Counted from the first letter of the stretch, positions 14,687-23,494 are shown. The stretch: 47,827 nucleotides of DNA from Chloroflexota bacterium (GCA_017881915.1 JADGQK010000013.1:1-47827), one strand, 5' to 3'. Numbers and translations are program-made. The notes: generated by a model from the letters alone, not told the origin.

Positions 14687-16728
14687 CGATCGCGTCCACT
14701 CCGTCGCCGTCGGCGCACGTGGCAACCTGGTCGACCGCTGAGCTGGCTACCCTGGCAGCGATCGCCGAGACGTTCGTCCGCGGCGCCGCGACCCGCCGGG
14801 CCAATCTCGCCGCCGCCGCCCTCGAGCTGGCGGCCGACCCGGAGCAGGTTGCCCAGCTCCGAATGGTCCTGCGCCTCCTGGAACGCCCGATCGTCAACCG
14901 CGTCCTCGGCGCGGGCTTCAGCCGCTTCCGGGACCTGTCGCCGGCGGCCCGCGAGCGTTACCTCCTGACCTGGAGCACCTCGCGCCTCGCCCAGCGCAGG
15001 AGTGCCTACCAGGCGCTGCGCAAGCTGCTCTGCTTCCTGGCCTACGCGGACCCGGGTGATCCGGGCGCCCCGAACCCGCACTGGGCCCGGATGGGCTACC
15101 GGCCCGACGTTGCCCCGCTGACCAGCCAGCCGACGCCGATCCGCCCGCTTGCCATTGCGCCCGGTGGGGTCGGAACCGCCGCCGGATCGGCCATCACCCT
15201 CGACGCGGACGTCGTGATCGCGGGATCGGGAGCCGGGGCCGGGGTTATCGCCCGTGAGCTGGCCGCGGCCGGCCGTGCCGTGATCGTCCTGGAGGCCGGG
15301 CCGTTCGTGCCCGAGCCGGAGATGCCGACCCATGAGCTGGCGGCCTTCGATCGGCTGTACCTCGACCACGGCCTGACCTCCACCTGGGACGGCTCGATCT
15401 CGATCCTGGCCGGCGCCGGCGTGGGTGGGGGCACCACGATCAACTGGATGACCTGTATCGCTGCCCCGCCCGAGATCCGAGCGGAATGGGCGCGTGACCA
15501 TGGCCTGGCTGGGTTCGAAGGGTCGGAGGGAGACGCGGACTACGCCGCGATCAAGGGTGAGCTGGGCGTCACACCTGCGCCGACGCTGCCGGCCAAGGAT
15601 GCGGCGCTGACGGTCGGCGCCCGGGCCCTCGGGATCGAGGCTGCCCCGACGGAGCGCAACGCGGCCGCGTGCACGAGCTGCGGGTCGTGCCCGTTCGGCT
15701 GCCGCGCCGGCACGAAACGCTCGGGCCTTCAGGCCCACCTGGCCGACGCGACCTTGCACGGCGCGCGGATCGTGGCCGACGCCCGGGTCGATCGAATCCT
15801 GCTCGAGGGCGACCGGGTGGCCGGCGTCGAGGCGACGATTGGTTGGGCCGCCGGAGAGCAGCCGGCCTCAGCGCGGCAACTAACCGTCCATGCCCGCCAG
15901 GTCGTGATCGCCGCCGGGGCGCTGCGCAGCCCGGCCGTCCTGGTCCGGAGCGGCCTCGGACATCCGGCCATCGGCCATCACCTGCGGCTCCATCCCGTGC
16001 CCCTGGTCGCCGGTCGGTTCAATGAGCCGATCGAGATGTGGAGCGGCGTAATGCAGGCGGCTCGCTCCACCGAATACGGCTCCGGCGAGCGGGGTCGGAA
16101 CGGCTATGTAATCGAGTCGGCACCCGGCCATCCCGGGCTGATCGCATTGGCCTTCTCGTGGGAGGGCGCGGACGCGCACGCCGCCATGATGGACCGGATC
16201 GGCACGTTCGCTCCGCTCATCGCGATCACCCGGGACGGCGGCGAGGGTCGGGTCGGCCTGTCCCGCTCGGGCTCGGTGCGAGTCGACTACCGGCTCGACC
16301 CGACGGGCGTTGCCACGCTTCGCCATGCCCTCGTTCGGATGGCTCGGATCCTGCGCGCAGCGGGAGCGCGCGAGCTCGTCGCGATGGGCACCCCGCCGGC
16401 CTGGCACGGCCCCCAGGCGTTCGGCCCGGGTGGCGAGGAGCGCGCGTTCGGCGCGTTCGAGCAGCGCCTCGCATCGTTCGACTTCCGGCCTAATCGCGGG
16501 ACGATCTTCTCGGCCCACCAGATGGGCACCGTGCGGATGGGCTCGAACCCGCGGATCCATCCCTGCGACCCAGCCGGCCGGGTTCGGTCCGGCACGTCTG
16601 ACCGGGTGGTTGGCGGGCTGTACGTCGCCGACGCCTCGCTCTTCCCGACGGCAATCGGCGCGAACCCGATGCTCACCGTGATGGCCCTCGCGCGACGGGT
16701 GGCTCGCACGGTCGTCAGCGAGGGCTGA
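14683..16728 (+). CDS. GMC-family FAD alcohol oxidoreductase (fatty-alcohol-oxidase-like)
   Basis: 681-aa flavoprotein, GTG start. Residues about 1-140 form a helical domain related to the gluconate-dehydrogenase-subunit-3-like N-terminus seen in long-chain alcohol oxidases. The FAD Rossmann motif is DVVIAGSGAGAGVIARELAA (GSGAGAG at 181-187) ending in VIVLEAGP. GAGVGGGTTINW is the second FAD contact. A four-Cys cluster CTSCGSCPFGC (Cys330, 333, 336, 340) is typical of this clade and could bind metal. The C-terminal GMC signature is AIGANPMLTVMALARRVA. Likely oxidises a long-chain or sterol-like alcohol. It follows the acyl-CoA dehydrogenase by 24 nt, fitting lipid oxidation. Confidence 0.87.
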   Translation: MTIASTPSPSAHVATWSTAELATLAAIAETFVRGAATRRANLAAAALELAADPEQVAQLRMVLRLLERPIVNRVLGAGFSRFRDLSPAARERYLLTWSTSRLAQRRSAYQALRKLLCFLAYADPGDPGAPNPHWARMGYRPDVAPLTSQPTPIRPLAIAPGGVGTAAGSAITLDADVVIAGSGAGAGVIARELAAAGRAVIVLEAGPFVPEPEMPTHELAAFDRLYLDHGLTSTWDGSISILAGAGVGGGTTINWMTCIAAPPEIRAEWARDHGLAGFEGSEGDADYAAIKGELGVTPAPTLPAKDAALTVGARALGIEAAPTERNAAACTSCGSCPFGCRAGTKRSGLQAHLADATLHGARIVADARVDRILLEGDRVAGVEATIGWAAGEQPASARQLTVHARQVVIAAGALRSPAVLVRSGLGHPAIGHHLRLHPVPLVAGRFNEPIEMWSGVMQAARSTEYGSGERGRNGYVIESAPGHPGLIALAFSWEGADAHAAMMDRIGTFAPLIAITRDGGEGRVGLSRSGSVRVDYRLDPTGVATLRHALVRMARILRAAGARELVAMGTPPAWHGPQAFGPGGEERAFGAFEQRLASFDFRPNRGTIFSAHQMGTVRMGSNPRIHPCDPAGRVRSGTSDRVVGGLYVADASLFPTAIGANPMLTVMALARRVARTVVSEG

Positions 16729-16735
16729 GCCGAGG

Positions 16736-17821
16736 TCAGATCGAGGCCACCTCGGGCTCTTCGGCGACTCGCGCGGGCTCGGCCGGCTCGACACTGGGTT
16801 CGAGCGCGCGGCTCGGTCGCCCCCGGGTGGTCACGATCAGGGCAACGCCCAACACGATCACTGCGCCCGCCAGGGCCGTGCGCGGCTCGATCGTCTCACC
16901 CAGCAGCAGCCCGGCGAGGATAAACGCGACGATCGGGTTGACGTAGGCGTACGTCGCGATCTTGGGCAGGGGCGCCACCCGCAGCAGCCAGACGTACGTG
17001 GTGAAGCCGATCAGGCTGCCGACGCTCGTCAAGTAGGCCAGGCCCAGGATCGATCGACCGGTGATCGCCGCGAGATCGAATCCGCTCAGCTCGCCGGTCA
17101 GCACGGCGGCGATGACCAGGAGGGTGCCGCCGCAGACCATCTGGAGACCGGTGGCCGTGAGCGGGCGGCGGGGCAGGACGGCGCGATGGCTGGAGTAGAG
17201 CGAACCCGCGCCCCAGCAGATCGGCGAGCAGAGCAGGACGGCCAGGCCGAACGGGTCGAAGGCCAACCCGCTGCCCGAGGAGCCGAACGGTCCGACAAGG
17301 ATCACCACCCCAACCAGTCCAATGATGATCCCCACGACGACTGTTCGGGCCAGACGCTCGCCGAAGAAGATCCGGCCGAGGACGGCGACCCAGACCGGCA
17401 GGAGGGCAATCTGGAAGGCGGCGATCCCGGCGGGCACGGTTCGCTCGCCGACTGCCACAAGACCCATCCCGCCGAGCAGCAGGGCCCCGCCGACGATCGC
17501 CGAGTCGCGCCACTGGCGGGCCGTTGGCCAGCCCGGCCGCTCGCCGGCAGGAATCTCGGGATCGCGTCGGATCCGTCGGACGCTGACGCCCTCCCAGGCG
17601 AGGAGGGCACCGCCGGCGAGCAGGAACCGAACGCCGGCCATCAGGAACGGCGGGATCGATTCGTCGGCCAGGCGGATGCCGATGTAGGTCGAGCCCCACA
17701 CGAAGTAGAGCACCAGCAGGCCGGCCCAGATCGCCAGCGGACCGGCGCTGCCGCGAACCCGGACGTGGTCAGGCCGGGTGCGCTCGAGTTGTGAAGGACT
17801 TGGCTCAGTCGACTGGTCCAA
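16736..17821 (-). CDS. EamA/DMT-superfamily transporter
   Basis: 361-aa inner-membrane protein with about 10 hydrophobic helices in two EamA repeats (LAIWAGLLVLYFVWGSTYIG; AYVNPIVAFILAGLLLGE near the end), followed by an acidic cytoplasmic tail. The start is TTG 17821: TATGAT lies exactly 6 nt upstream (17828-17833, minus). The open frame reaches ATG 17950, but that would overlap the upstream gene by 59 bp. Members export amino acids, nucleotides or drugs. It is third in a minus-strand run after the ECF sigma and Ada-like genes and also has its own promoter. Substrate unknown. It meets the GMC gene tail to tail with 7 nt between. Confidence 0.85.
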   Translation of the reverse strand: MDQSTEPSPSQLERTRPDHVRVRGSAGPLAIWAGLLVLYFVWGSTYIGIRLADESIPPFLMAGVRFLLAGGALLAWEGVSVRRIRRDPEIPAGERPGWPTARQWRDSAIVGGALLLGGMGLVAVGERTVPAGIAAFQIALLPVWVAVLGRIFFGERLARTVVVGIIIGLVGVVILVGPFGSSGSGLAFDPFGLAVLLCSPICWGAGSLYSSHRAVLPRRPLTATGLQMVCGGTLLVIAAVLTGELSGFDLAAITGRSILGLAYLTSVGSLIGFTTYVWLLRVAPLPKIATYAYVNPIVAFILAGLLLGETIEPRTALAGAVIVLGVALIVTTRGRPSRALEPSVEPAEPARVAEEPEVASI

Positions 17822-17827
17822 GCGCGG

Positions 17828-17833
17828 ATCATA
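17828..17833 (-). promoter_or_regulatory. -10 box of the EamA gene
   Basis: TATGAT on the minus strand, 6 nt before TTG 17821. It decides the start codon of the transporter. Confidence 0.55.
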
Positions 17834-17891
17834 CCTCGACGGCTGATCTGGCCGTCGACGCCTCAGGCTGCTGTGATCCAGCGATCGAGGC

Positions 17892-18704
17892 TCAGGCGGC
17901 CGCTGCCGGACGGCACTCGTGGCAGGCTCGATAGCCCGCCCTGGCCCCATCGGCGGCGGATCGGAAGGGGACGCGGTGCTTCTCGCTGATCCGCCTGGCG
18001 TTGTGGCAGGTCGGCAGGCAGTAGATCAGGGTCGTGTCGGAGCCGACATAGCGGACGCCCGCGCGGGCGAGCCCCTCCATCCCGTCGGGGTCGAGGCCTT
18101 CCGATGCCAGCAGCGCCCGCTTGTTGGCCGGCCCGCCGAGCGAGTACTGGCCGAGCATGCCGTCGCTGCGAACCACCCGGTGGCAGGGCACGATCAGGGG
18201 CACCGGGTTGTGGCCGAGCGCTGTGCCAACGGCCCGGACTGCCTTCGGGCGGCCGATCTCAGCCGCGATCCAGCCGTACGGCCGGACCTCGCCGCGTGGG
18301 ATCTCCAGGGCCTTCATCCACACGTCCTTCTCGAAGGCCGAATGGCCGCGCAGATCCAGGGGGATGCTCACCCGCCGGTCGCCCACCATCCGACGCTGGA
18401 TGGCCCTCGCGAGACGCGCTGGCAGGGCTGGGACGCGGTAGGCGCGCCGGCCCTGGATGGCGAGCACCCGCGCCTCGAATGCGCTGCCGGATTCGGCCGA
18501 CTCGACCGCGCTGACGCCCAGCCCGTTGAAGGCCACCCAGACCGAGCCGATCGCCGTGTCGATTGGGGCGTACGCGTCGGCCAGGCCAACCGCGACCAGG
18601 GTTCGGTCGGTGAGGCCGGCCGGCGCGTCGACGGCCAGATCGTGGAGGGCGGCCTCGATCTGGGTGTCGGAAACGGCGGGAGATGGATGTGTCGATGGGG
18701 TCAT
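17892..18704 (-). CDS. O6-alkylguanine-DNA alkyltransferase with C-terminal Ada zinc domain
   Basis: 270-aa two-domain repair protein. Residues about 40-205 are the alkyltransferase: an RPYGWIAAEIGRPKAVRAVG helix, active-site Cys174 in IVPCHRVV, then GMLGQYSLGGPANKR. Residues about 218-266 match the N-terminal metal-binding domain of E. coli Ada, with Cys229-x3-Cys233 and Cys261-x2-Cys264 at near-identical spacing. In Ada that domain takes methyl groups from phosphotriesters and triggers gene activation. Here the order is reversed and the AraC-type DNA-binding domain is absent. The start overlaps the ECF sigma stop by 4 bp, so the two are coupled. Repair activity is well supported; a sensing role is inference. 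Confidence 0.9.
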   Translation of the reverse strand: MTPSTHPSPAVSDTQIEAALHDLAVDAPAGLTDRTLVAVGLADAYAPIDTAIGSVWVAFNGLGVSAVESAESGSAFEARVLAIQGRRAYRVPALPARLARAIQRRMVGDRRVSIPLDLRGHSAFEKDVWMKALEIPRGEVRPYGWIAAEIGRPKAVRAVGTALGHNPVPLIVPCHRVVRSDGMLGQYSLGGPANKRALLASEGLDPDGMEGLARAGVRYVGSDTTLIYCLPTCHNARRISEKHRVPFRSAADGARAGYRACHECRPAAAA

Positions 18705-19366
18705 TGGGCCACCTCCTGGGCGGAGAACTTGAACTCGGTCGCGGATTCGGAAGCCCCTTGCGCGGGCCCTTCAGCCGTGAATGCGGCGCGGAGCATGGCG
18801 ATGCCTCGATGGACCTGGGCCTTGACGGTGCCAGCGGGTCGGCCGAGCGCCTCGCCGATCTCCTCGTACGAAAGTCCGTCCACGTGGCGCAGAACGATTG
18901 GCGCTCGATAGCGTTCGGGCAGGGCGAGCAGGCGAGCCGCCCAGGCTGCCGCCTCCTCGCGCCGGTCGAGCCGGCCGTGGGGCGTCTCTGCGGGCCGGAT
19001 CTGGGGGTGGGCGAGCTCGTCGAGGAGGCTCACGGTGGAGGGCCGGCTGGCGCGGGACCGAGCGCGGTTCCGGGCGAGGTTGACCACGATGCTGGCGAGC
19101 CAGGGGCGCACCGCGAGCTCGCCGATCCGCCCGGCATCCCAGGCCGACAGCGCCCGGTAGGCGCGAACCAGGGTGTCCTGAGCGAGATCCTCCGCGTCGG
19201 CCGCCCGGCCGGTCAGGCGGAGCGCGATTCCGTAGATCCGACCGCTCTCGGCCTCAACGAAGGCTGGGAACGCTCGGTCGAGATCGGCTGCCAGGGCCGG
19301 CCGGAGGTCGGTGCCCGAGGCGGGCGCGGGTGTGGCCGTCGGCGCCGGGTTGATTGCGTCCATCAT
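18701..19366 (-). CDS. ECF-type RNA polymerase sigma factor
   Basis: 221-aa sigma-70-family protein. Region 2 contains RLTGRAADAEDLAQDTLVRAYRAL, then a core-binding LASIVVNLARNRARS helix. A short linker is followed by region 4 with the recognition HTH PERYRAPIVLRHVDGLSYEEIGEALGR and AGTVKAQVHRGIAML. No extra C-terminal sensor domain. Start taken at ATG 19366 or the adjacent ATG 19363; the frame extends to 19402. TGTTAT lies 6 nt before ATG 19366. The next gene, overlapping by 4 bp, encodes an alkyltransferase/Ada-domain protein rather than an anti-sigma factor. That suggests a regulon responding to DNA alkylation, which is inference. Confidence 0.92.
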   Translation of the reverse strand: MMDAINPAPTATPAPASGTDLRPALAADLDRAFPAFVEAESGRIYGIALRLTGRAADAEDLAQDTLVRAYRALSAWDAGRIGELAVRPWLASIVVNLARNRARSRASRPSTVSLLDELAHPQIRPAETPHGRLDRREEAAAWAARLLALPERYRAPIVLRHVDGLSYEEIGEALGRPAGTVKAQVHRGIAMLRAAFTAEGPAQGASESATEFKFSAQEVAQ

Positions 19367-19460
19367 GGGTTCATAACACGGCGCCGACCGTGTTGGTTGC
19401 ATCTGGGCGCGCAGCGCGTGGCACTATTCCGGCCCCGACCGGCGCGGGGGCTCCTCCGCC

Positions 19461-20222
19461 TCAGGCCGCGGCGGCGCCGCCGAGGTCCAGCCGCGTCGTC
19501 CGGCCGGCACCGTCGATCGCATCGATCTCGCCGGTTGGCTGGACCAGGAAGATCCAGATGTCCCAGGTCGTGTGGCTGACAATCAAGGCGCCGAGCGGGA
19601 CGCCGGCGGCGTAGAGGGCGCACCAGTGGGCACCGGCTACGCCGGCCGCGCCCATCAGCGTGAAGTTGCCCGTCACCACATGGACGCCGCCATACGCGAG
19701 GGATGCCAGGGCGGCCCCGGGCAAGCGTCCATAGCGGCGCATCAGCGCCGACTGGACCAGGCCGCGCCAGAAGATCTCCTCGGCCGGCCCGACCAACAAG
19801 GCGAGTCGAGCGGCGATCTCGGGCTTCGGCCGGAGCGTCCGCAGGGCGTAGATGTCGCGGATCTGGGCGTCGCCGCCGGGCACGAACCGGCGGGCGAAAC
19901 GATCGCCCACCCGGAACGTGAGGTAGAGCACGCCGGCTGAGGCCAACCCGGCCGGCATGTGCCACCAATGCGGTCGCAGCTGGCGCGATCGGCGCGACGT
20001 GACGAGGGCGAAGCTCCCCAGGCCGATCCCTGTCCATGTCATCCGGCTCCAGAAGCGGTCGCGCGGTCCGTTGAACGTGGCGCTGAACGCGGTGATCGCT
20101 CCGGCCAGGCCCACGACGAGCGGCAGCAGGCCGGGGCCGCGCGAACGGGATCGCGCCCCGGCTGACTCGGTCGTCGAGGCGTTGCCGAGCGCTGCGCCGC
20201 CGTGCGAGTCGCGCTTAGGCAT
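19461..20222 (-). CDS. CPBP-family intramembrane metalloprotease
   Basis: 253-aa membrane protein with several hydrophobic helices. Diagnostic motifs of the CAAX-protease/bacteriocin-processing family are all present: Glu148-Glu149-x3-Arg153 (EEIFWRG), His181 in GGVHVVTGN, and His217 in VSHTTWDIW. These residues form the glutamate/histidine metal site inside the membrane. Substrate unknown; members process prenylated proteins, bacteriocins or signalling proteins. ATG 20222 lies 8 bp inside the 3' end of the luciferase-like/UbiA fusion gene, so it is expressed from that transcript. Confidence 0.88.
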   Translation of the reverse strand: MPKRDSHGGAALGNASTTESAGARSRSRGPGLLPLVVGLAGAITAFSATFNGPRDRFWSRMTWTGIGLGSFALVTSRRSRQLRPHWWHMPAGLASAGVLYLTFRVGDRFARRFVPGGDAQIRDIYALRTLRPKPEIAARLALLVGPAEEIFWRGLVQSALMRRYGRLPGAALASLAYGGVHVVTGNFTLMGAAGVAGAHWCALYAAGVPLGALIVSHTTWDIWIFLVQPTGEIDAIDGAGRTTRLDLGGAAAA

Positions 20223-22329
20223 GCAGGCCCATCGTCGAGAGGAGGAGGCCGGCGACGAGCAGCGACCCGAACGTGAGGTGCAGTCGGGCCGTCTGGACGT
20301 CGATCATCGCGATCGCCCGCTGCTGACCGGTCGCGCCAAGCTCCGCCGAACGGATCACCTGGGCAAGGAACGGCAGCGACACGATCGCCAGCAGCGATTG
20401 TGGCGGCAGCCAGCCGACGGCCACGGTCAGGCCCAGGGCGATATACGCACCGAGCACCAGGGTCACGTAGAAGTAGTGGGCCCGATCACGGCCGATTCGC
20501 GCCGAGAGGGTCGAGATCCCGGCCCGGCTGTCCTCGTTGATGTCGCGCCACTCGTTGCCGTCGAGGATGGCGGCAACGAGCAGTCCCACCGGCACCGAGG
20601 CCGCGAGCGCCGTGGCACTCCACGTTCCGGTGACCGCGAAGTACGTGCCCACGACCATCAGCGGCCCCATCAGCACGAATACGATCGGCACGCCGAACGC
20701 GCGGTACTTGTATTCGAACGGCGGGGCAGTGTAGAAGTACCCGCCCAGCAGGCCGGTCAGGCCCAGGGCGATGATTGCGGGCCCGCGCAGAGTGATCAGG
20801 TAGAGCCCAATGCCGACGGCCAGGGCAAAGGCCGCGTAGGCGACGACGAAGGCCTGCCGCTCGGTCAGCCGGGCCTTCAGCAGGGCGTGGCTGGACCGCG
20901 GTGAGGTGATCGTGTCGACGCCCTTCCGAACGTCGTAGATCTCGTTGACGATGTTCGTGCCCGAATGGAGCAGCATCCCGCCGAGGAGGGCCCCCAGGAA
21001 GGGCAGCCAGGCGAAGTCGTGGTCAACGGCCGCGATCGCCCCACCGGCGAGGACGGGTATCACTGACGCGGTATACGCGAATGGCCGAAGGATCTCCCAC
21101 ACGGCTCCCAGACGACGGACCGTCAGATCGCCGAGCCCGAGGCGGCGGTCATCGGCCAGGCCGTCCCGAACCGAGGCGGCCGCCAGGCCCGAGGCCCCGA
21201 GCGATGGTGGGGCACTGTCACTGCCGCCAGCGACGGCTGCCGCGACCGGCAGGCCGGCGCCCGTTCGCGCAACCCGGCTCAAGTCCGGCTGGGGCAGATC
21301 GGCATACAGGGTTGCCGCGGCAATCAGCTCCGCAATCTGGTGATCTTCCTGGAGGACCGGCTGGAGAAGCGGCAGGCCCAGGCCGGCTTCGACGTGGAAG
21401 GCCATTGCCTTGGCCGCCACGTCCTCACGCGTGCCGCACAGCATGTAGGCATCGAGCAGCTCGTCCGGGATCAGGGCTCCCGCCCCGTGATAGTCCTCGG
21501 CCCGCCAGGCCGCCGCGATTCGATCGCGCAGCTCGGGCTCGAAGCCGGCCCGCTTGAGCGAGATGTCGCCCAGGATCGACATCATGTAGATCACGAACGG
21601 CTCGCGCTTCGCCCGGTTGAGCGCCTCGCGCCGGGTCGAGTCGACGAGCGACAGCAGATAGCCCCCCGTCTCGATCTCGCCCGGGTCGCGCCCGGCATCC
21701 ACGGCCGCGCCTGCCAGCCGCTCGAGGATCCCTTTCAGCGAGGCGATCGACTCGGCCGGCCGGGCGAGGTAGCCATCGGCCTTCTGGCCGGCCAGGGTCA
21801 CGAACTCACGCCGATAAGCGGCGACATGGATCGGGATCCGATGGGTCGGCGGGAACATCGGCTGGATCGGCGGCAGGCCGGGCGTCGCCGAGGGCAGGCG
21901 CTCTCCGCGCCACAGCAGACGGAGCTGGTCGATCGCGGTCGAGACCCGCTCGAGGGCGGTCTCCGGGTCGTAGGCAATGCCCATCTGCTTGAGCCGCAGG
22001 GGCAGGCCGGTGCCCAGGGCCATGACGATCCGGCCGGGCAGGATCTCGTCAAGAGCCGAGCCGGTCATCGCCAGGACCACCGGGTGACGGGTGTTCGGGT
22101 TGACCGCGCCGAGGGCCACCCGGAAGCCGGCCTCGCCGGATTCGCCGTCGAGCTCGAGCGCCCGGGCGACCGCCGTCACGAAGGTGATCGCGTCGCGTTC
22201 GAAATACGAGTCATGGACCCACAGCGAATCGAGGCCCGCATCGCGTGCCTCGAGGGCCCAGCCGACCACGTCTCCGATATCGTCACGGGCGGCGAGCCCG
22301 AGGCCGATCGGGCGGGCTAGGGTGGACAT
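20215..22329 (-). CDS. Fusion: luciferase-like (LLM) flavin/F420 oxidoreductase + UbiA/MenA prenyltransferase
   Basis: 704 aa, one uninterrupted frame. Residues 1 to about 350 are a luciferase-like TIM barrel (IGLGLAARDDIGDVVGWALEA at the N-terminus, GAVNPNTRHPVVLA, GRIVMALGTG), the fold of FMN- or F420-dependent oxidoreductases. Residues about 350-420 are a Gly/Ala/Ser-rich linker. Residues about 425-704 are an integral-membrane UbiA-superfamily prenyltransferase with the first Asp-rich motif NEIYDVRKGVD (462-472) and the second DGNEWRDINED (590-600), resembling 1,4-dihydroxy-2-naphthoate prenyltransferase MenA. The gene overlaps the CPBP gene. Possible role: redox and prenylation steps on one quinone-like substrate. 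The fusion is seen in sequence; its role is inference. Confidence 0.85.
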   Translation of the reverse strand: MSTLARPIGLGLAARDDIGDVVGWALEARDAGLDSLWVHDSYFERDAITFVTAVARALELDGESGEAGFRVALGAVNPNTRHPVVLAMTGSALDEILPGRIVMALGTGLPLRLKQMGIAYDPETALERVSTAIDQLRLLWRGERLPSATPGLPPIQPMFPPTHRIPIHVAAYRREFVTLAGQKADGYLARPAESIASLKGILERLAGAAVDAGRDPGEIETGGYLLSLVDSTRREALNRAKREPFVIYMMSILGDISLKRAGFEPELRDRIAAAWRAEDYHGAGALIPDELLDAYMLCGTREDVAAKAMAFHVEAGLGLPLLQPVLQEDHQIAELIAAATLYADLPQPDLSRVARTGAGLPVAAAVAGGSDSAPPSLGASGLAAASVRDGLADDRRLGLGDLTVRRLGAVWEILRPFAYTASVIPVLAGGAIAAVDHDFAWLPFLGALLGGMLLHSGTNIVNEIYDVRKGVDTITSPRSSHALLKARLTERQAFVVAYAAFALAVGIGLYLITLRGPAIIALGLTGLLGGYFYTAPPFEYKYRAFGVPIVFVLMGPLMVVGTYFAVTGTWSATALAASVPVGLLVAAILDGNEWRDINEDSRAGISTLSARIGRDRAHYFYVTLVLGAYIALGLTVAVGWLPPQSLLAIVSLPFLAQVIRSAELGATGQQRAIAMIDVQTARLHLTFGSLLVAGLLLSTMGLHA

Positions 22330-22469
22330 CGGTGGATGCTTCCTTCGGAGCTGCTGCGGTCCGCCCCATCGTAGCCGGTTCGGCCGTCATTGGCTACTTC
22401 GCACTAGCCAGTATTTTGGATCGCGGCCTGGCCATGGACCGACCCACGTCGCATGAGACAATCCCGTCG

Positions 22470-23480
22470 ATGTCGATCGAGGATCGCTTTGATGACCTGG
22501 CGGCCAGTCTGGCTGGGTTCTACCGCACCTGGGCAATCTACCTGGGCCTGGAGCTCGGACTGTTCCGCCGGATTCGAGCGGCGGCTCCGTCGGGCCTGAC
22601 CTCCGCAGGCCTGGCCACCCAGGCAGGCTGCCAGCCCGAGGTCGTCGAGGCCTGGGTCCGGCTCGCCCACGCCGTGGAGCTGGTCGAGTTCGATGGGGAA
22701 CGGGCGGGCATCGACGAGGAGGTGGCGGCGATCCTGCTCGATGATCAGCGCCCGGAGTATCTCGGTGGCCAGTTCGTGTCGACGGTGGTCAGCAGCCTCG
22801 ATCACGAGGGTATGGTCGAGTTCGCCCGGTCGGGCCGGCCGATCGGCGCCCGGCCGGCACGCTACCACCGGGCGATCGAGACGCTGACGGCCCAGGACAT
22901 CGCTGTCTTCTTCCAGGAAGGGCTTGCCGCATTGCCCGACCTGGCCGCGGACCTGACCCACGGTGGCCGGATCCTCGACGTCGCCTGCGGCGGGGGTCGC
23001 TGGCTGATCGCCGTGGCGACCCGGTTCCCGGAAACCCGCCTGGTCGGTGTCGAATTCGAGCCGGACTCGCTGGCCCGGGCCGGGCGTCATGTCCAGGAGG
23101 CTGGCCTTGCAGGCCGGATCTCGATCGACGCCCGGCCGGTCGATGACCTGCCCTGGCCGGCAGAGTTCGACCTCGTCTACTTCCAGGATTCCATCCACGA
23201 CGTGCCTGATCCGGTTGCCGCCCTGCGGTCCGCCTGGGCCTGCGTTCGACCGGCTGGCCGGCTCGTCGTCCTCGACTGGTGCCTGCCCGAATCGATCGAT
23301 GAGTCGCGCTCGCTTCACGGCGCGATGATGTGGGGGATCCAGCTCGACCAGCTCTTCCAGGGCAGCCGGCTTTGGGATCATGCGGGCTTCGCAAATCTCT
23401 TCCAGGAGGCAGGCATCGGCGGACCCGAGATGATCGACCTGCCGTCCGGGGCGACCATGTTCGTCGTACAGCGCGACTGA
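22470..23480 (+). CDS. SAM-dependent methyltransferase with dimerisation domain
   Basis: 336-aa class I methyltransferase. The N-terminal 150 residues form a winged-helix dimerisation region (WAIYLGLELGLFRRIRAAAP, then GLATQAGCQPEVVEAWVRLA), as in O-methyltransferases and C-methyltransferases of secondary metabolism. SAM motif I is ILDVACGGGRW (168-178), with Glu in LVGVEFEPDS and motif IV FDLVYFQDSIHDV. ATG 22470 is preferred over ATG 22434 because GACAAT lies 7 nt upstream in the leaderless position. It is divergent from the luciferase-like/UbiA fusion with 140 nt between, so a quinone or polyketide-like acceptor is plausible but unproven. Confidence 0.87.
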   Translation: MSIEDRFDDLAASLAGFYRTWAIYLGLELGLFRRIRAAAPSGLTSAGLATQAGCQPEVVEAWVRLAHAVELVEFDGERAGIDEEVAAILLDDQRPEYLGGQFVSTVVSSLDHEGMVEFARSGRPIGARPARYHRAIETLTAQDIAVFFQEGLAALPDLAADLTHGGRILDVACGGGRWLIAVATRFPETRLVGVEFEPDSLARAGRHVQEAGLAGRISIDARPVDDLPWPAEFDLVYFQDSIHDVPDPVAALRSAWACVRPAGRLVVLDWCLPESIDESRSLHGAMMWGIQLDQLFQGSRLWDHAGFANLFQEAGIGGPEMIDLPSGATMFVVQRD

Positions 23481-23494
23481 GGACGGGCGCGCCG

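Noticed and set aside
13438-15759. Very long minus-strand open frame (773 codons) opposite the acyl-CoA dehydrogenase and GMC genes
   Set aside because: Antisense shadow of two well-supported plus-strand genes; its product is Arg/Gly/Asp-rich without domain resemblance. Stop codons are rare in this GC-rich DNA.
17822-17950. ATG 17950 as start of the EamA gene
   Set aside because: It would overlap the upstream gene by 59 bp and add 43 Arg-rich residues; the TATGAT box 6 nt before TTG 17821 fits better.
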